Notes under the pieces: model-generated
What the model saw: the letters and a program-made list of their open reading frames with translations, nothing else
The model's database searches: none
What the model was told of the DNA's origin: nothing
Source: an uncultured Archangium sp.
GTDB lineage: Bacteria; Myxococcota; Myxococcia; Myxococcales; Myxococcaceae
Direction: 5' to 3'
Assembly: GCA_946479335.1 (NCBI GenBank)
Contig: CAMLFP010000124.1
Coordinates: 1 to 13,697 of the forward strand
DNA length: 13,697 nt
Part shown: in pieces, positions 1-6,967 of the stretch
Layout: each line of letters opens with the position of its first letter
Position numbering within the stretch: position 1 is the first letter of the stretch
Program-made: the position numbers and the translations under genes

Positions 1-60
1 CTCGACGATTTCACCGGTGATTTCGTGGCCCAGGACCAGGCCGACCTGGGCAGTGTAAGC
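1..60 (-). pseudogene. 5'-truncated fragment of a zinc-dependent formaldehyde/alcohol dehydrogenase (fdhA-like), continues beyond the window
   Basis: Read leftward from about position 54, the minus strand encodes TAQVGLVLGHEITGEIVE, which I recognise as the GHE zinc-ligand segment of glutathione-independent formaldehyde dehydrogenase (FdhA, zinc MDR family). In that family about 58 residues should precede this point, including the first catalytic-zinc cysteine and the NICGSD-like segment. Here the upstream codons (about 60-100) show no such homology and soon run into the 3' end of the neighbouring membrane protein gene (stop at 92). No convincing start codon with a ribosome binding site is present. 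The likeliest reading is a beheaded gene or rearrangement scar; the rest lies left of the window. A diverged short paralogue or an assembly junction is also possible. The match is from memory over about 18 residues. Confidence 0.5.
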
Positions 61-91
61 GGCTCCGGGGTGAACGGCGAGCGCTACCGGG

Positions 92-421
92 TCAGACGGT
101 CGAGCGGGTGGCGCGCGCGAGCTCGCGGTCGAGCTCCGCCAGCTGCGCGTCTTCGCGGCGCTTCAGGTCATCGAACGCGTCGTCGATGGCCGACTCGCGC
201 GCGCTGAGGGGCTGCGGCGTGCCGCGCGACGGCGTCGAGCCGAAGAGCGCCTTGAGCAGCGTCACCGCCAGGTACGCCAGCAGCACCACCACGCCCACCT
301 TCAGCGCCAGCGCGGCGAGCCCGATGGTGAGGCCCAGCAGCACCGCCACGAAGGCCAGCGCGGGAGGCGCCAGGAAGACGATGACGGCGATGACGACCAG
401 CAACTTGAGCAGACGGTTCAT
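92..421 (-). CDS. small membrane protein with hydrophobic N-terminal half and charged C-terminal helix
   Basis: This encodes 109 residues. Residues 4-62 are almost wholly hydrophobic and would form two or three membrane helices (LLVVIAVIVFL, then an Ala/Leu/Val-rich stretch ending near KALFG). A short Pro/Ser/Thr linker (about 63-73) follows, then an amphipathic charged helix (about 75-105, rich in Glu, Asp, Arg and Leu) that may form a coiled coil. The ATG at 419-421 is preceded by GAGAGGAG at good spacing, which fixes the start. No catalytic motif is visible. The layout resembles small envelope-stress or phage-shock-type membrane proteins, but I do not recognise a named family. It reads away from the divergent pseudouridine synthase gene, with a 117-bp gap between them. 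Confidence 0.75.
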   Translation of the reverse strand: MNRLLKLLVVIAVIVFLAPPALAFVAVLLGLTIGLAALALKVGVVVLLAYLAVTLLKALFGSTPSRGTPQPLSARESAIDDAFDDLKRREDAQLAELDRELARATRSTV

Positions 422-538
422 GTGAAGCTCCTCTCGGGGTCCACTACGCGCCCGTCGGAGTTCGATTGCGTCGAGCTGTCTTTTTCATCGCCCTGCCCGA
501 CCTCGCCTCACGACGGGTGATGTGAGAAGCACCCGCGG
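422..538. other. divergent intergenic region
   Basis: These 117 bp separate the leftward small membrane protein gene from the rightward RluA-family gene, so promoters for both should lie here. The only element I can support is the GAGAGGAG Shine-Dalgarno (minus strand, about 427-434) of the membrane protein. I see no convincing -35/-10 pair, large palindrome or RNA gene. Confidence 0.4.
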
Positions 539-1483
539 GTGGAAGAAGAAGGCATCGCGCTGCTGACCTTCACCGTCGAGCGCAACTACGCGGGCTGGCG
601 GCTCGACGAGTACCTGAAGCAGAAGATCCGCCGGGCGACGATGGAGCGCGTGCGGGAGATCATCGTCAACGACGTGGTGTACGAGCGTGAACTCACCGCG
701 GCGACGCCGGTGTGGCCGGGGCTCACGTTTCAGGTGCGCCGGCGCGTGCGCGCGGAGCCCTCGGTGCCTCCGCCGGAGTTGATTGAGGAGGTCTTCATCG
801 ACGACGCGCTGCTGGTGGTGAACAAGCCCGCGGGCCTGCCGATTCACCCCACCGCGCGGTACCACCACAACACGCTCGTGGAGATGTTGAAGGGCCGCTA
901 CGGGTTCCCCGCGTTCCCCGCGCACCGGTTGGACCGCGAGACCTCGGGCCTCGTGGTGCTGGCGCGCACGCTGGAGGCCAGCCAGCGGTTGATGAAGCGC
1001 TTCGCGAACGGCGAGGTGCACAAGCAGTACCTCGCGGTCGTCGAGGGCCAGCCGCAAGACGAGTTCACCGTCGACGCGCCCATCGCCGAGGGCACGGAGC
1101 TCATCCGCATCGCGGTGCGCATCGACGCGTCAGGCAAGGCCGCGCGCACGCGGTTCGTGGTGGAGCAGCGGTTCGAGCGCGCGGGCGAACAGTTCGCGGT
1201 GGTGCGCTGCTTCCCGGAGACCGGGCGGCAGCACCAGATTCGTGTGCACTTGAAGCACGTCGGCTTCCCGCTTGTCGGTGACAAGATGTACGGGCCCGAC
1301 CCGATGTTCTTCGACCGCTTCAGCAAGCATCAGCTCGAGCCGGAGGCGATGGAGAAGTTGCGGCTCCCGCGGCAGGCGCTGCACGCCGCGGTGCTGGAGT
1401 TCACGCACCCGATGACCGGCGCGCCGACGCGCTTCGAGGCTGCACTCCCGGCAGACCTGCGCGACTTCATCGAAGGCAGGTGA
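539..1483 (+). CDS. RluA-family RNA pseudouridine synthase
   Basis: This 314-residue protein is expected to isomerise specific uridines to pseudouridine in rRNA or tRNA, in the cytoplasm. Residues 12-62 form an S4-like RNA-binding segment (GWRLDEYLKQKIRRA onward). The catalytic domain starts near residue 82 with EVFIDDALLVVNKPAGLPIHP. The family signature HRLDRETSG places the catalytic aspartate at residue 132. Later family blocks are ETGRQHQIRVH, GFPLVGDKMYG and LHAAVLEFTHP. Length and order are normal for the RluA/RluC/RluD group, but the exact uridine target cannot be read from sequence. The GTG at 539 is the only usable start after an in-frame stop at 518-520, with only a weak upstream GAGAAG as ribosome binding site. 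The gene converges on the AbiEi/DUF559 gene. Confidence 0.92.
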   Translation: MEEEGIALLTFTVERNYAGWRLDEYLKQKIRRATMERVREIIVNDVVYERELTAATPVWPGLTFQVRRRVRAEPSVPPPELIEEVFIDDALLVVNKPAGLPIHPTARYHHNTLVEMLKGRYGFPAFPAHRLDRETSGLVVLARTLEASQRLMKRFANGEVHKQYLAVVEGQPQDEFTVDAPIAEGTELIRIAVRIDASGKAARTRFVVEQRFERAGEQFAVVRCFPETGRQHQIRVHLKHVGFPLVGDKMYGPDPMFFDRFSKHQLEPEAMEKLRLPRQALHAAVLEFTHPMTGAPTRFEAALPADLRDFIEGR

Positions 1484-1537
1484 GCGTTCGATTCTCGTTC
1501 GTGCCCATCGCGCGTTTGCCCCTCGCGCTCGTGCACA
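1484..1537. other. convergent intergenic gap, no clear terminator
   Basis: These 54 bp lie between two converging genes (RluA-family rightward, AbiEi/DUF559 leftward). A bidirectional terminator would be expected, but I find no strong stem followed by a T run. Termination may be Rho-dependent or rely on a weak structure. Confidence 0.35.
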
Positions 1538-2467
1538 TCACCTCAAGCCGGTGCAACTGAGGTCCAACACCTGCTGCGGAGCACGCACGTTGAGCGCCGC
1601 CCTCAACGGCTGGAGCCAGTCGTCACGCTGCAACATCGCGTGCGTCACCACTGACGAATACCAACCCAACGCCTGCAGCTGATTCCGCTGAATCGCGTCG
1701 CGCGTCAGCCGCTGTGATTGCGAGTGCCACGCGGCGCTGTCGACATGCAGCGCCACCTTTCGCTCCGGCCACGCGAAGTCGACACGCATCACGCCCGGTA
1801 CTTCGAATTGCCTCCGCACCGGCACCAACCCCGCGCGTCGCAACGCCCGCCAGGTCTTCACTTCGAGCGGCGAGTCGGTCCCTCCGTCGCGTCGCAGCTC
1901 CAACAAAGTCGCGAGCCGTCCCAGGCCCGCGCGACCTCTCGCGTTCAACGACTCCACTTCGGCTGCCAACCACGGCAACAGTCGCGGGTGCTTCACCGCC
2001 GCGGAGTCCAACGCGAACTCGAGACGCTCCTCGTCCAACACGCCCGCGAGGTCGATGAACGTGCGCGCGAGCGTCGTCACCCGCAGCCCATCGCGGAGCC
2101 TGAACGTCGTCACGGGTTCACGCGAACGGTGTGCCCGAACGCCAGCAAGTCGCATCCGTCGACTGCGTGGAACCGACAAATCAATCACCGCGGGAGCGCG
2201 ATCACAGAGCGTCGTCAGGCCGAGAACGTACGCAGCGCTGAAATGGGACAGCGCCGAGCCAGCCCCTGCAGACAACAACGCCGCTGCGGCGCTCTGTCGC
2301 CAACTCGTGGGTGCCGTCGCCCCCCGATACACGCCGGAGTACAGCGGAAGCCACTCACCACTCGCGATTCGCCGGGCGATTGCGCCACGACTGATGCCCG
2401 CCTCAAGTGCCTGCGCGCGTGTAATCAACCCCAGCTGACTCGCCATCACCGTCGCCACCCTGTTCAT
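1538..2467 (-). CDS. AbiEi-type antitoxin-like winged-helix domain fused to DUF559 nuclease-fold domain
   Basis: The ATG start gives 309 residues. Residues 5-50 (ASQLGLITRAQALEAG, then SRGAIARRIASGEW, then LYSGVYRG) match the N-terminal winged helix of type IV toxin-antitoxin AbiEi proteins. A middle domain of about 150 residues follows. The C-terminus (about 195-290) fits the DUF559/MTES_1575 PD-(D/E)xK-like fold: SPLEVKTWRALRRAGL, VDFAWPERKVAL, HVDSAAWH and a late RNQLQALGW helix. The core strand, typically vEvDG in this family, reads LHVDS here, so the usual Glu and Gly are replaced. No AbiEii nucleotidyltransferase toxin is adjacent; such solitary fusions are common in actinobacteria and myxobacteria and their function is unknown. 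An in-frame TTG at 2497 would add ten residues but falls inside an inverted repeat, so I prefer the ATG at 2465-2467. Confidence 0.82.
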   Translation of the reverse strand: MNRVATVMASQLGLITRAQALEAGISRGAIARRIASGEWLPLYSGVYRGATAPTSWRQSAAAALLSAGAGSALSHFSAAYVLGLTTLCDRAPAVIDLSVPRSRRMRLAGVRAHRSREPVTTFRLRDGLRVTTLARTFIDLAGVLDEERLEFALDSAAVKHPRLLPWLAAEVESLNARGRAGLGRLATLLELRRDGGTDSPLEVKTWRALRRAGLVPVRRQFEVPGVMRVDFAWPERKVALHVDSAAWHSQSQRLTRDAIQRNQLQALGWYSSVVTHAMLQRDDWLQPLRAALNVRAPQQVLDLSCTGLR

Positions 2468-2653
2468 ACTCGCCGTTGTACGCGCGAGGTCCGACAACTG
2501 GGGTCACTCATGCATCGCCGGCGTGCACAAACGAGCCCCAGTTCGCACGAGACACGATCAGCTTGACGACCTGGGTTCGAAGCAGAGGGCCCGCCGGCGT
2601 CGAGCGCGACGCTCACCCCTCGAAAACCGGCCCACCCTCGAGCAGCTGAACGA
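2468..2653. other. intergenic region between two leftward genes
   Basis: These 186 bp lie downstream of the Cys-rich lipoprotein gene and upstream of the AbiEi/DUF559 gene. Besides the inverted repeat at 2496-2543, they hold a short self-complementary CGCCGGCG between the arms. A possible minus-strand reading frame across 2464-2703 has no recognisable content and overlaps the end of the lipoprotein gene. I see no RNA gene. Confidence 0.4.
2496..2543. promoter_or_regulatory. inverted repeat upstream of the AbiEi/DUF559 gene (candidate operator or leader hairpin)
   Basis: AACTGGGG (2496-2503) and CCCCAGTT (2536-2543) are perfect 8-base inverted arms separated by 32 bases. The inner segment contains the palindrome CGCCGGCG flanked by TGCA on each side. 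The element lies 29 bases before the ATG of the AbiEi/DUF559 gene. AbiEi antitoxins are known to autorepress by binding inverted repeats at their own promoter, so an operator is plausible. A leader RNA hairpin, or a terminator for the upstream lipoprotein gene, is the alternative. No promoter boxes are identifiable. Confidence 0.4.
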
Positions 2654-3313
2654 TTATTGGCACATTCCGCTGAGACACTGCGCGCCGCTGCCGCACGCGA
2701 CACACGCCGCGCCGTTGGTGCCGCACGCGGTGTCGCTGGTCGAGGTCACGCACGTGTTGTCAGGCTGGCAGCAGCCGAACCGGCAGTTGGTCGCGTCGCA
2801 GCTGGTGAAGTGGCACGCGTTCGACGAGCAGTCCTGATCAGCGCCGCAGGTCTGACACAGCCCGCCGCCGGCGCCGCACGCGTCATGGGCGTCACCGGGG
2901 TGACAGTTCCCCAGCGGGTCGAAGCACCCGCCGCAGCTCTGCGCGACGCACGCGCCGCCTTCGCACCGCAACCCGGCGCCGCACGGCGCGCACCATGTCC
3001 CGGTGCCTCCGCACGCGAGCGCGTCGTTGCTGGGCGCGCACCCACCATCAGCGAGGCAACACGACCCGGTACATTCGCAGGGCGCGCCGGCATCAGGCGT
3101 GCCGCCGTCGATGTCGATGACGAGGCACGTCGCGGCGACGCAGTACGAGCCTGCGGCGCACACTGCACACTCCGCGCCCTTCGTGCCGCACGCGGCTTCG
3201 GTCTTCCCGCCCTGGCAGACGTCGTCGAGGCAGCAGCCGAAGCAGGTCGACGGGTTGCACGGGCTCCGACAGCCGGCGAGCAGGAAGAACGTGACGAACA
3301 AGACACTCCGCAT
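2654..3313 (-). CDS. cysteine-rich repeat lipoprotein
   Basis: This encodes 219 residues. The N-terminus MRSVLFVTFFLLAGC is a lipoprotein signal with the lipidated cysteine at 15. The protein has 39 cysteines, about one in six residues. They are arranged as four imperfect repeats of about 45 residues (near 19-63, 79-122, 127-167 and 172-218). Each repeat ends in a pattern like CG-x2-G-x2-C-x2-C-x2-G-x2-C-x4-C; repeats 1, 2 and 4 also carry a CC pair. Such patterns fit disulfide-stabilised extracytoplasmic domains, probably at the outer membrane or cell surface; no enzyme motif is seen. The ATG at 3311-3313 starts exactly at the signal peptide, although the Shine-Dalgarno is poor. The same frame stays open far upstream, but that is antisense to the VWA lipoprotein gene. 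It diverges from that gene across about 70 bp, suggesting co-regulation. Confidence 0.85.
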   Translation of the reverse strand: MRSVLFVTFFLLAGCRSPCNPSTCFGCCLDDVCQGGKTEAACGTKGAECAVCAAGSYCVAATCLVIDIDGGTPDAGAPCECTGSCCLADGGCAPSNDALACGGTGTWCAPCGAGLRCEGGACVAQSCGGCFDPLGNCHPGDAHDACGAGGGLCQTCGADQDCSSNACHFTSCDATNCRFGCCQPDNTCVTSTSDTACGTNGAACVACGSGAQCLSGMCQ

Positions 3314-3382
3314 TTGGGCGGAGGCCCTTATGCCACCGAGGCTGGCGCGGCGTCGCCTGCGGGGCTTAATTGCGAGCGGTTC
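3314..3382. promoter_or_regulatory. divergent promoter region between two lipoprotein genes
   Basis: These 69 bp separate two oppositely oriented lipoprotein starts (ATG at 3313 leftward, ATG at 3383 rightward), so both promoters must lie here or reach into the genes. AT-richer patches occur at CCTTATG (3327-3333) and CTTAATTG (3365-3372). I cannot assign a confident -35/-10 pair or operator. Confidence 0.45.
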
Positions 3383-6334
3383 ATGAAGCGCCTCGCCCTG
3401 CTCCTCCTCTTCTTTGCCGCGTGCCGACAGGACGGCGTCACCAAGGCCTACGGCGAGCTGGTCTTCGTGCAGGGGGAGCGCGAGCTGACGAACGCGACGT
3501 ACACGTTGCCGCCGGTGGTGATGACGGAGACGGGCACCAGCACCCTCACGCTGCGCAACGTGGGCCGGGTGGCGGCGAGCATCGCCTCCATCACGCGCGA
3601 CGATGGCGACGCGAGCCTCACGGTCGACGGCGAGGGGCTGACCATCTCGGAGAACGGCGAGGGCACGCTGAACGTCACCTTCGCGCCGACGCAGGCGCTC
3701 GACGTCACGCAGGCCAGCGTCACGCACACCGCGCACTTCACGCTGAAACTCACCGGCACCGCGCAGGGGAAAGACACGCTCTCGCTGACGCTGACCGCGG
3801 CGGCGCTGGCGCGCGACTGCTACGTGCCGGCGGTGCTCGACTTCGGGCGCGTGCCGCTGAACTACGCGGTGACGAAGTCGGCGACGCTGCAGAACGGCGC
3901 GCTGGTCGAGAGCGAGACGAGCTGGAGCTTCACCTCCTCCTTCTTCACGGTGTTGACGACCTCGCCGCTCGCGGTCGCGGCGCAGGGCACCGCGGAGCTC
4001 CCGGTGCAGTTCCAGCCGCTGGAGGCGCGCAGCTACGAGGAGACGCTGACGGTGTCGCGCGGCGCCGGGTGCCCCTCCGGAGAGATGAAGCTGCGTGGCG
4101 TCGGTGACGACACCGCCATCACCTGGGCGCCCTCGCCGCTCAACTTCGGGCGCGTGCCGCTGGGTGACATCGCGACGCGCGAGGTGGTGGTGACCAACCG
4201 CTCGTCGGTCGACCTGAGCCTCTCGTCGGCCATCGCGTCGCCCAGCTTCTTCGTGGAGGCCGGCGGGCCCGCGGTGCTGCGCGGCAACTCCACGGCGACG
4301 GTCTTCGTCTCGTGCCGGCCGACGGCGCTGGGGCCGCTCGACGGGCAGCTCAACATCAACCTCGGCACGCAGCCGCAGTACGTCGCCGCGGTGCCGCTCG
4401 TCTGCGCGGGAGGTGGCCCGCGCATCTCCGTCACGCCCAACCCGCTCGACTTCGGCACGGTGCCGTACAACAGCGTCGGCAGCGCGGTGACGCGGCGCCG
4501 GTTGATGGTCTTCAATGTGGGCACGCCGCCGCAGACGCCGGGCGACAACCAGTACAACCTCTTCCTCGGGCAGGGCGGCGCGCTGCCGTGGTTCTCCATC
4601 GTGCCGCGCAACGACCAGACGCGCGTGGGCGAGTTCAGCGTGGGCCTCATCGGCAGCTACGACGCCGACGCGGGCCTCCCGGGCATCGCGGGAGAGAACC
4701 ACCTGGAGTTCGAGGTGCAGATCTCGCCCAGCACGCCCGACGTGCGCGAGGCCGACCTGCTGGTGTACTCCAACGACTCCAACAAGCCGGTGCTGACGGT
4801 GCCGATGCGGGCGACGCCGCGCGCGCCGGAGCCGTGCACCATCGTCGCCGACGTGGAGACGGTGAACTTCGGGCCCACGCCGCGCGGCGCGGTGGTGACG
4901 CGCGACGTGCGGCTGACGAACACCAACACCACCTCCGGCAACACCTGCCTCGTGAGCGGCATCGAGCTGGCGCCGGGCAGCGACCTCGCGTTCTCGGTGA
5001 CCGCGCCGACCGACGGCGCGCTGCTCATCGCCTCCGGGCAGACCAAGGTCATCACCGTGCAGGCCACCGTCGACGACACCGCGGCGTGGGGCGCGTACCT
5101 GCGCGGCGCGCTGCGCTTCTCGGTGGGCAACGACGGCACCAGCCGCTCGCTGCCGGTGGCGTTGGAGGTCAGCCACTGCCTCCTCGTCGACCCGGCGGTG
5201 GTGAACCTGGGCGTGGTGCAGGAGAGCTGCACCTCCGCCAGCCGCGCGGTGACGCTGTACAACGTGTGCAACGTGCCCATCGAGGTGGAGCTGCCGACAG
5301 CGGCGACGCCGTTCACCAGCAGCCCGATTTCTCCGGGGCTCACCACGCTGGCCGCGGGGCAGTCGCTGGCGATGAGCGTCTCCATCGCGCCGGCCACCAG
5401 CGCGACGTGGAACGCGCCGCTCACCTTCCGCTCGGTGGAGGCGGGCGTCGACGTCTTCCAGAGCATCTCACTGCGCGCGCAGAGCACCCCCGATGGCCTG
5501 CAGCAGGACACCTTCATGCAGGCGGCCGCGGCGGTCGACATCCTCTTCGTGGTCGACGACAGCTGCTCGATGGGTGACGAGCAGCAGGCGCTCTCGACCA
5601 ACTTCGCGTCGTTCATCAGCGCGGCGACGCAGGGCGTGGGCGACTGGCACCTCGGCGTCACCACCACCGACCTCTACGGCCAACAGGGGCGGCTGTACGG
5701 CGCGCCGACGGTGCTGACGCCGTCGACCCCCGACGTGGCGAACGCGTTCGCGGCGAACGTCTCGGTGGGCATCTCCGGGAGCGGTTACGAGCAGCCCTTC
5801 GCGTGCATGGCCGCGGCGTTCACCGCCGACAACCTCGCGTCGTACAACACGGGCTTCCTGCGCCCCAACGCGGCGCTGGCGGTGGTCATCATCACCGACG
5901 CGGTGGAGCAGTCGCCCAACACCACCGACTCGTACGTCGCGCAGCTCCGCGCGTTGAAGAACAACGTGCCCGAGCTGGTGACGGTGTCGGTGGTGGGGCC
6001 GTTCACGCCCTCGGGCAACGGCTGCTCGGTGGAGGGCGTCGACAACGGCCGCTACCTCGACATCACCACGCAGACCGGCGGCGCGCGCGCCGACATCTGC
6101 ACCGGCAACTGGTCGTCAGCGCTGCAGAGCATCAGCAACGCGGTGTTCGGGTCTCGGCGCTCGTTCACGCTGTCGGGCACGGCGCGCTCGCAGGCCGACA
6201 CCACGGTGACGGTGGGCGGCAACGCGGTGACCTCCGGCTGGCATCTCGACACGGCGAGCAACGCGGTGGTGTTCGATTCGCCGCCCGCGGCCGGTGACGC
6301 CATCGTCATCAGCTACGCGACCGCGTGCTTCTGA
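3383..6334 (+). CDS. large lipoprotein with choice-of-anchor-D/ASH repeats and a C-terminal von Willebrand A domain
   Basis: The first 14 residues, MKRLALLLLFFAAC, form a lipoprotein signal with Cys14 as lipid site. The frame is open further upstream, but the signal peptide fixes the start. The 983-residue protein contains tandem immunoglobulin-like beta-sandwich repeats of the choice-of-anchor-D/ASH type, marked by DFGxVP-like starts at roughly residues 151 (VLDFGRVPL), 252 (PLNFGRVPL), 353 (PLDFGTVPY), 492 (VNFGPTPRG) and, weaker, 606. A von Willebrand A domain (about 718-920) follows, with MIDAS-type motif DDSCSM (Asp725, Ser727, Ser729) and a later VVIITDAVEQSP strand. A short beta-rich tail ends the protein at ATACF. 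This is a common myxobacterial secreted protein design, presumably a metal-dependent adhesion or protein-binding surface factor, but the ligand is unknown. It diverges from the Cys-rich lipoprotein gene. Confidence 0.88.
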   Translation: MKRLALLLLFFAACRQDGVTKAYGELVFVQGERELTNATYTLPPVVMTETGTSTLTLRNVGRVAASIASITRDDGDASLTVDGEGLTISENGEGTLNVTFAPTQALDVTQASVTHTAHFTLKLTGTAQGKDTLSLTLTAAALARDCYVPAVLDFGRVPLNYAVTKSATLQNGALVESETSWSFTSSFFTVLTTSPLAVAAQGTAELPVQFQPLEARSYEETLTVSRGAGCPSGEMKLRGVGDDTAITWAPSPLNFGRVPLGDIATREVVVTNRSSVDLSLSSAIASPSFFVEAGGPAVLRGNSTATVFVSCRPTALGPLDGQLNINLGTQPQYVAAVPLVCAGGGPRISVTPNPLDFGTVPYNSVGSAVTRRRLMVFNVGTPPQTPGDNQYNLFLGQGGALPWFSIVPRNDQTRVGEFSVGLIGSYDADAGLPGIAGENHLEFEVQISPSTPDVREADLLVYSNDSNKPVLTVPMRATPRAPEPCTIVADVETVNFGPTPRGAVVTRDVRLTNTNTTSGNTCLVSGIELAPGSDLAFSVTAPTDGALLIASGQTKVITVQATVDDTAAWGAYLRGALRFSVGNDGTSRSLPVALEVSHCLLVDPAVVNLGVVQESCTSASRAVTLYNVCNVPIEVELPTAATPFTSSPISPGLTTLAAGQSLAMSVSIAPATSATWNAPLTFRSVEAGVDVFQSISLRAQSTPDGLQQDTFMQAAAAVDILFVVDDSCSMGDEQQALSTNFASFISAATQGVGDWHLGVTTTDLYGQQGRLYGAPTVLTPSTPDVANAFAANVSVGISGSGYEQPFACMAAAFTADNLASYNTGFLRPNAALAVVIITDAVEQSPNTTDSYVAQLRALKNNVPELVTVSVVGPFTPSGNGCSVEGVDNGRYLDITTQTGGARADICTGNWSSALQSISNAVFGSRRSFTLSGTARSQADTTVTVGGNAVTSGWHLDTASNAVVFDSPPAAGDAIVISYATACF

Positions 6335-6356
6335 CTCGCCTGCGCCTCGTGAAGGC

Positions 6357-6560
6357 CTACGAGCCCGACCCCATCAACACCGCGCCGAACGCGATGAAGC
6401 CCGCGCCGAGGAGCCCGTAGACCACGCGCGCGCCGGTGCGCCCGAACAGGTTCACGAAGAAGCGCGCGCGGTAGTTGTTCATGAACCAATCGAAGTCGGC
6501 GAGCGCGCAGCCTGCAGTGAAGACCCCGATGAGCACCATCACCAGCGGCTGGGCCCTCAC
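6357..6560 (-). CDS. Imm17-like small membrane protein
   Basis: This encodes 67 residues with two hydrophobic helices (about 5-22 and 46-64). Between them is a loop with FDWFMNNYRARFFVNLFGR and then TGARVVYGLLG. That pattern matches my recollection of the immunity protein 17 (Imm17) family, predicted antitoxins of polymorphic toxin systems. No toxin gene is visible nearby, so a true immunity role is uncertain. The GTG start (6558-6560) overlaps the TGA of the upstream YjbR-family gene as GTGA, which implies translational coupling and supports the start. It is the last gene of the leftward yceI-like/yjbR-like operon and ends 22 bp from the converging VWA lipoprotein gene. Confidence 0.7.
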   Translation of the reverse strand: MRAQPLVMVLIGVFTAGCALADFDWFMNNYRARFFVNLFGRTGARVVYGLLGAGFIAFGAVLMGSGS

Positions 6561-6967
6561 GCGCGCGCCTTCTTCCGCTTCGGCGCGGCCTTCGCCACCG
6601 CGCCGCCGTCGAGCTGCTTGAGCAGCGTCTTCGGCGCCTGCGCGCGGTAGCTCTCTTCAAGCCACGCCTTGAAGAGCGCGACGGGGAGCTTCGTGCCCTT
6701 CGGCGGCTGCGCCGTCACCCAGCCGCTCTTCCCCAGGCCGTACGGCGTCGGCTGCACCCACGGCAGCATCAACGCCAGGCCGCTGCTCTTCGGGAGCTTG
6801 CAGCCGAGGCTGAAGGGCTCCCCGGCGACGCTCAGGTACGCGAAGGTCTTGTCGTTGACCGCGAGGTCGTCGTGCCCGGGCCACGGGCTCTTCCCATGCG
6901 CGCCGGGGAAGGCGAGGCCGAAGGCGCGCAGCTCCGCCACCGCGGCATCGGAGGGCAGCCGCTTCAC
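6557..6967 (-). CDS. MmcQ/YjbR-family protein
   Basis: This encodes 136 residues. The core FGLAFPGAHGKSPWPGHDDLAVNDKTFAYLS and the later region of GLGKSGWVTAQ, then LFKAWLEESYRAQAPK, follow the MmcQ/YjbR (CyaY-like fold) pattern; members are often called DNA-binding, with little direct evidence of function. A Lys/Arg/Ala-rich tail (about 123-136) could bind nucleic acid. The GTG at 6965-6967 overlaps the stop of the upstream YceI-like gene (GTGA), and its own TGA overlaps the GTG of the Imm17-like gene, so all three should be translated as a coupled unit. Longer readings of this frame upstream are shadows of the YceI-like gene. Confidence 0.83.
   Translation of the reverse strand: MKRLPSDAAVAELRAFGLAFPGAHGKSPWPGHDDLAVNDKTFAYLSVAGEPFSLGCKLPKSSGLALMLPWVQPTPYGLGKSGWVTAQPPKGTKLPVALFKAWLEESYRAQAPKTLLKQLDGGAVAKAAPKRKKARA

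Noticed and set aside
2573..2583. GGTTCGAA, resembling a tRNA T-loop
   Set aside because: Flanking bases do not form a T-stem on either strand and no acceptor or anticodon arms are present.
2652..2670. Possible sigma-54 -24/-12 element (TGGCAC ... GC)
   Set aside because: Spacing between GG and GC is 8 rather than 10 bases, and it lies at the 3' end of a gene on the opposite strand.
2464..2703. Minus-strand 79-residue frame between the AbiEi/DUF559 and Cys-rich lipoprotein genes
   Set aside because: It overlaps the lipoprotein 3' end and the AbiEi/DUF559 5' end, has no domain or ribosome binding site, and shows skewed shadow composition.
2657..3382. Upstream plus-strand extension of the VWA lipoprotein frame
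   Set aside because: It overlaps the Cys-rich lipoprotein gene antisense, has Arg/Ala-rich shadow composition, and the lipoprotein signal peptide starts at 3383.
3314..5176. Long open minus-strand frame extending the Cys-rich lipoprotein gene upstream to 5176
   Set aside because: It is antisense to the VWA lipoprotein gene, reads as Arg/His/Ala-rich low-complexity protein typical of GC-rich shadow frames, and the true gene begins with a clear lipoprotein signal at 3313.
4312..5577. Long plus-strand second frame inside the VWA lipoprotein gene
   Set aside because: Arg/Ala/Gly/His-rich shadow of the real frame, without any recognisable domain.
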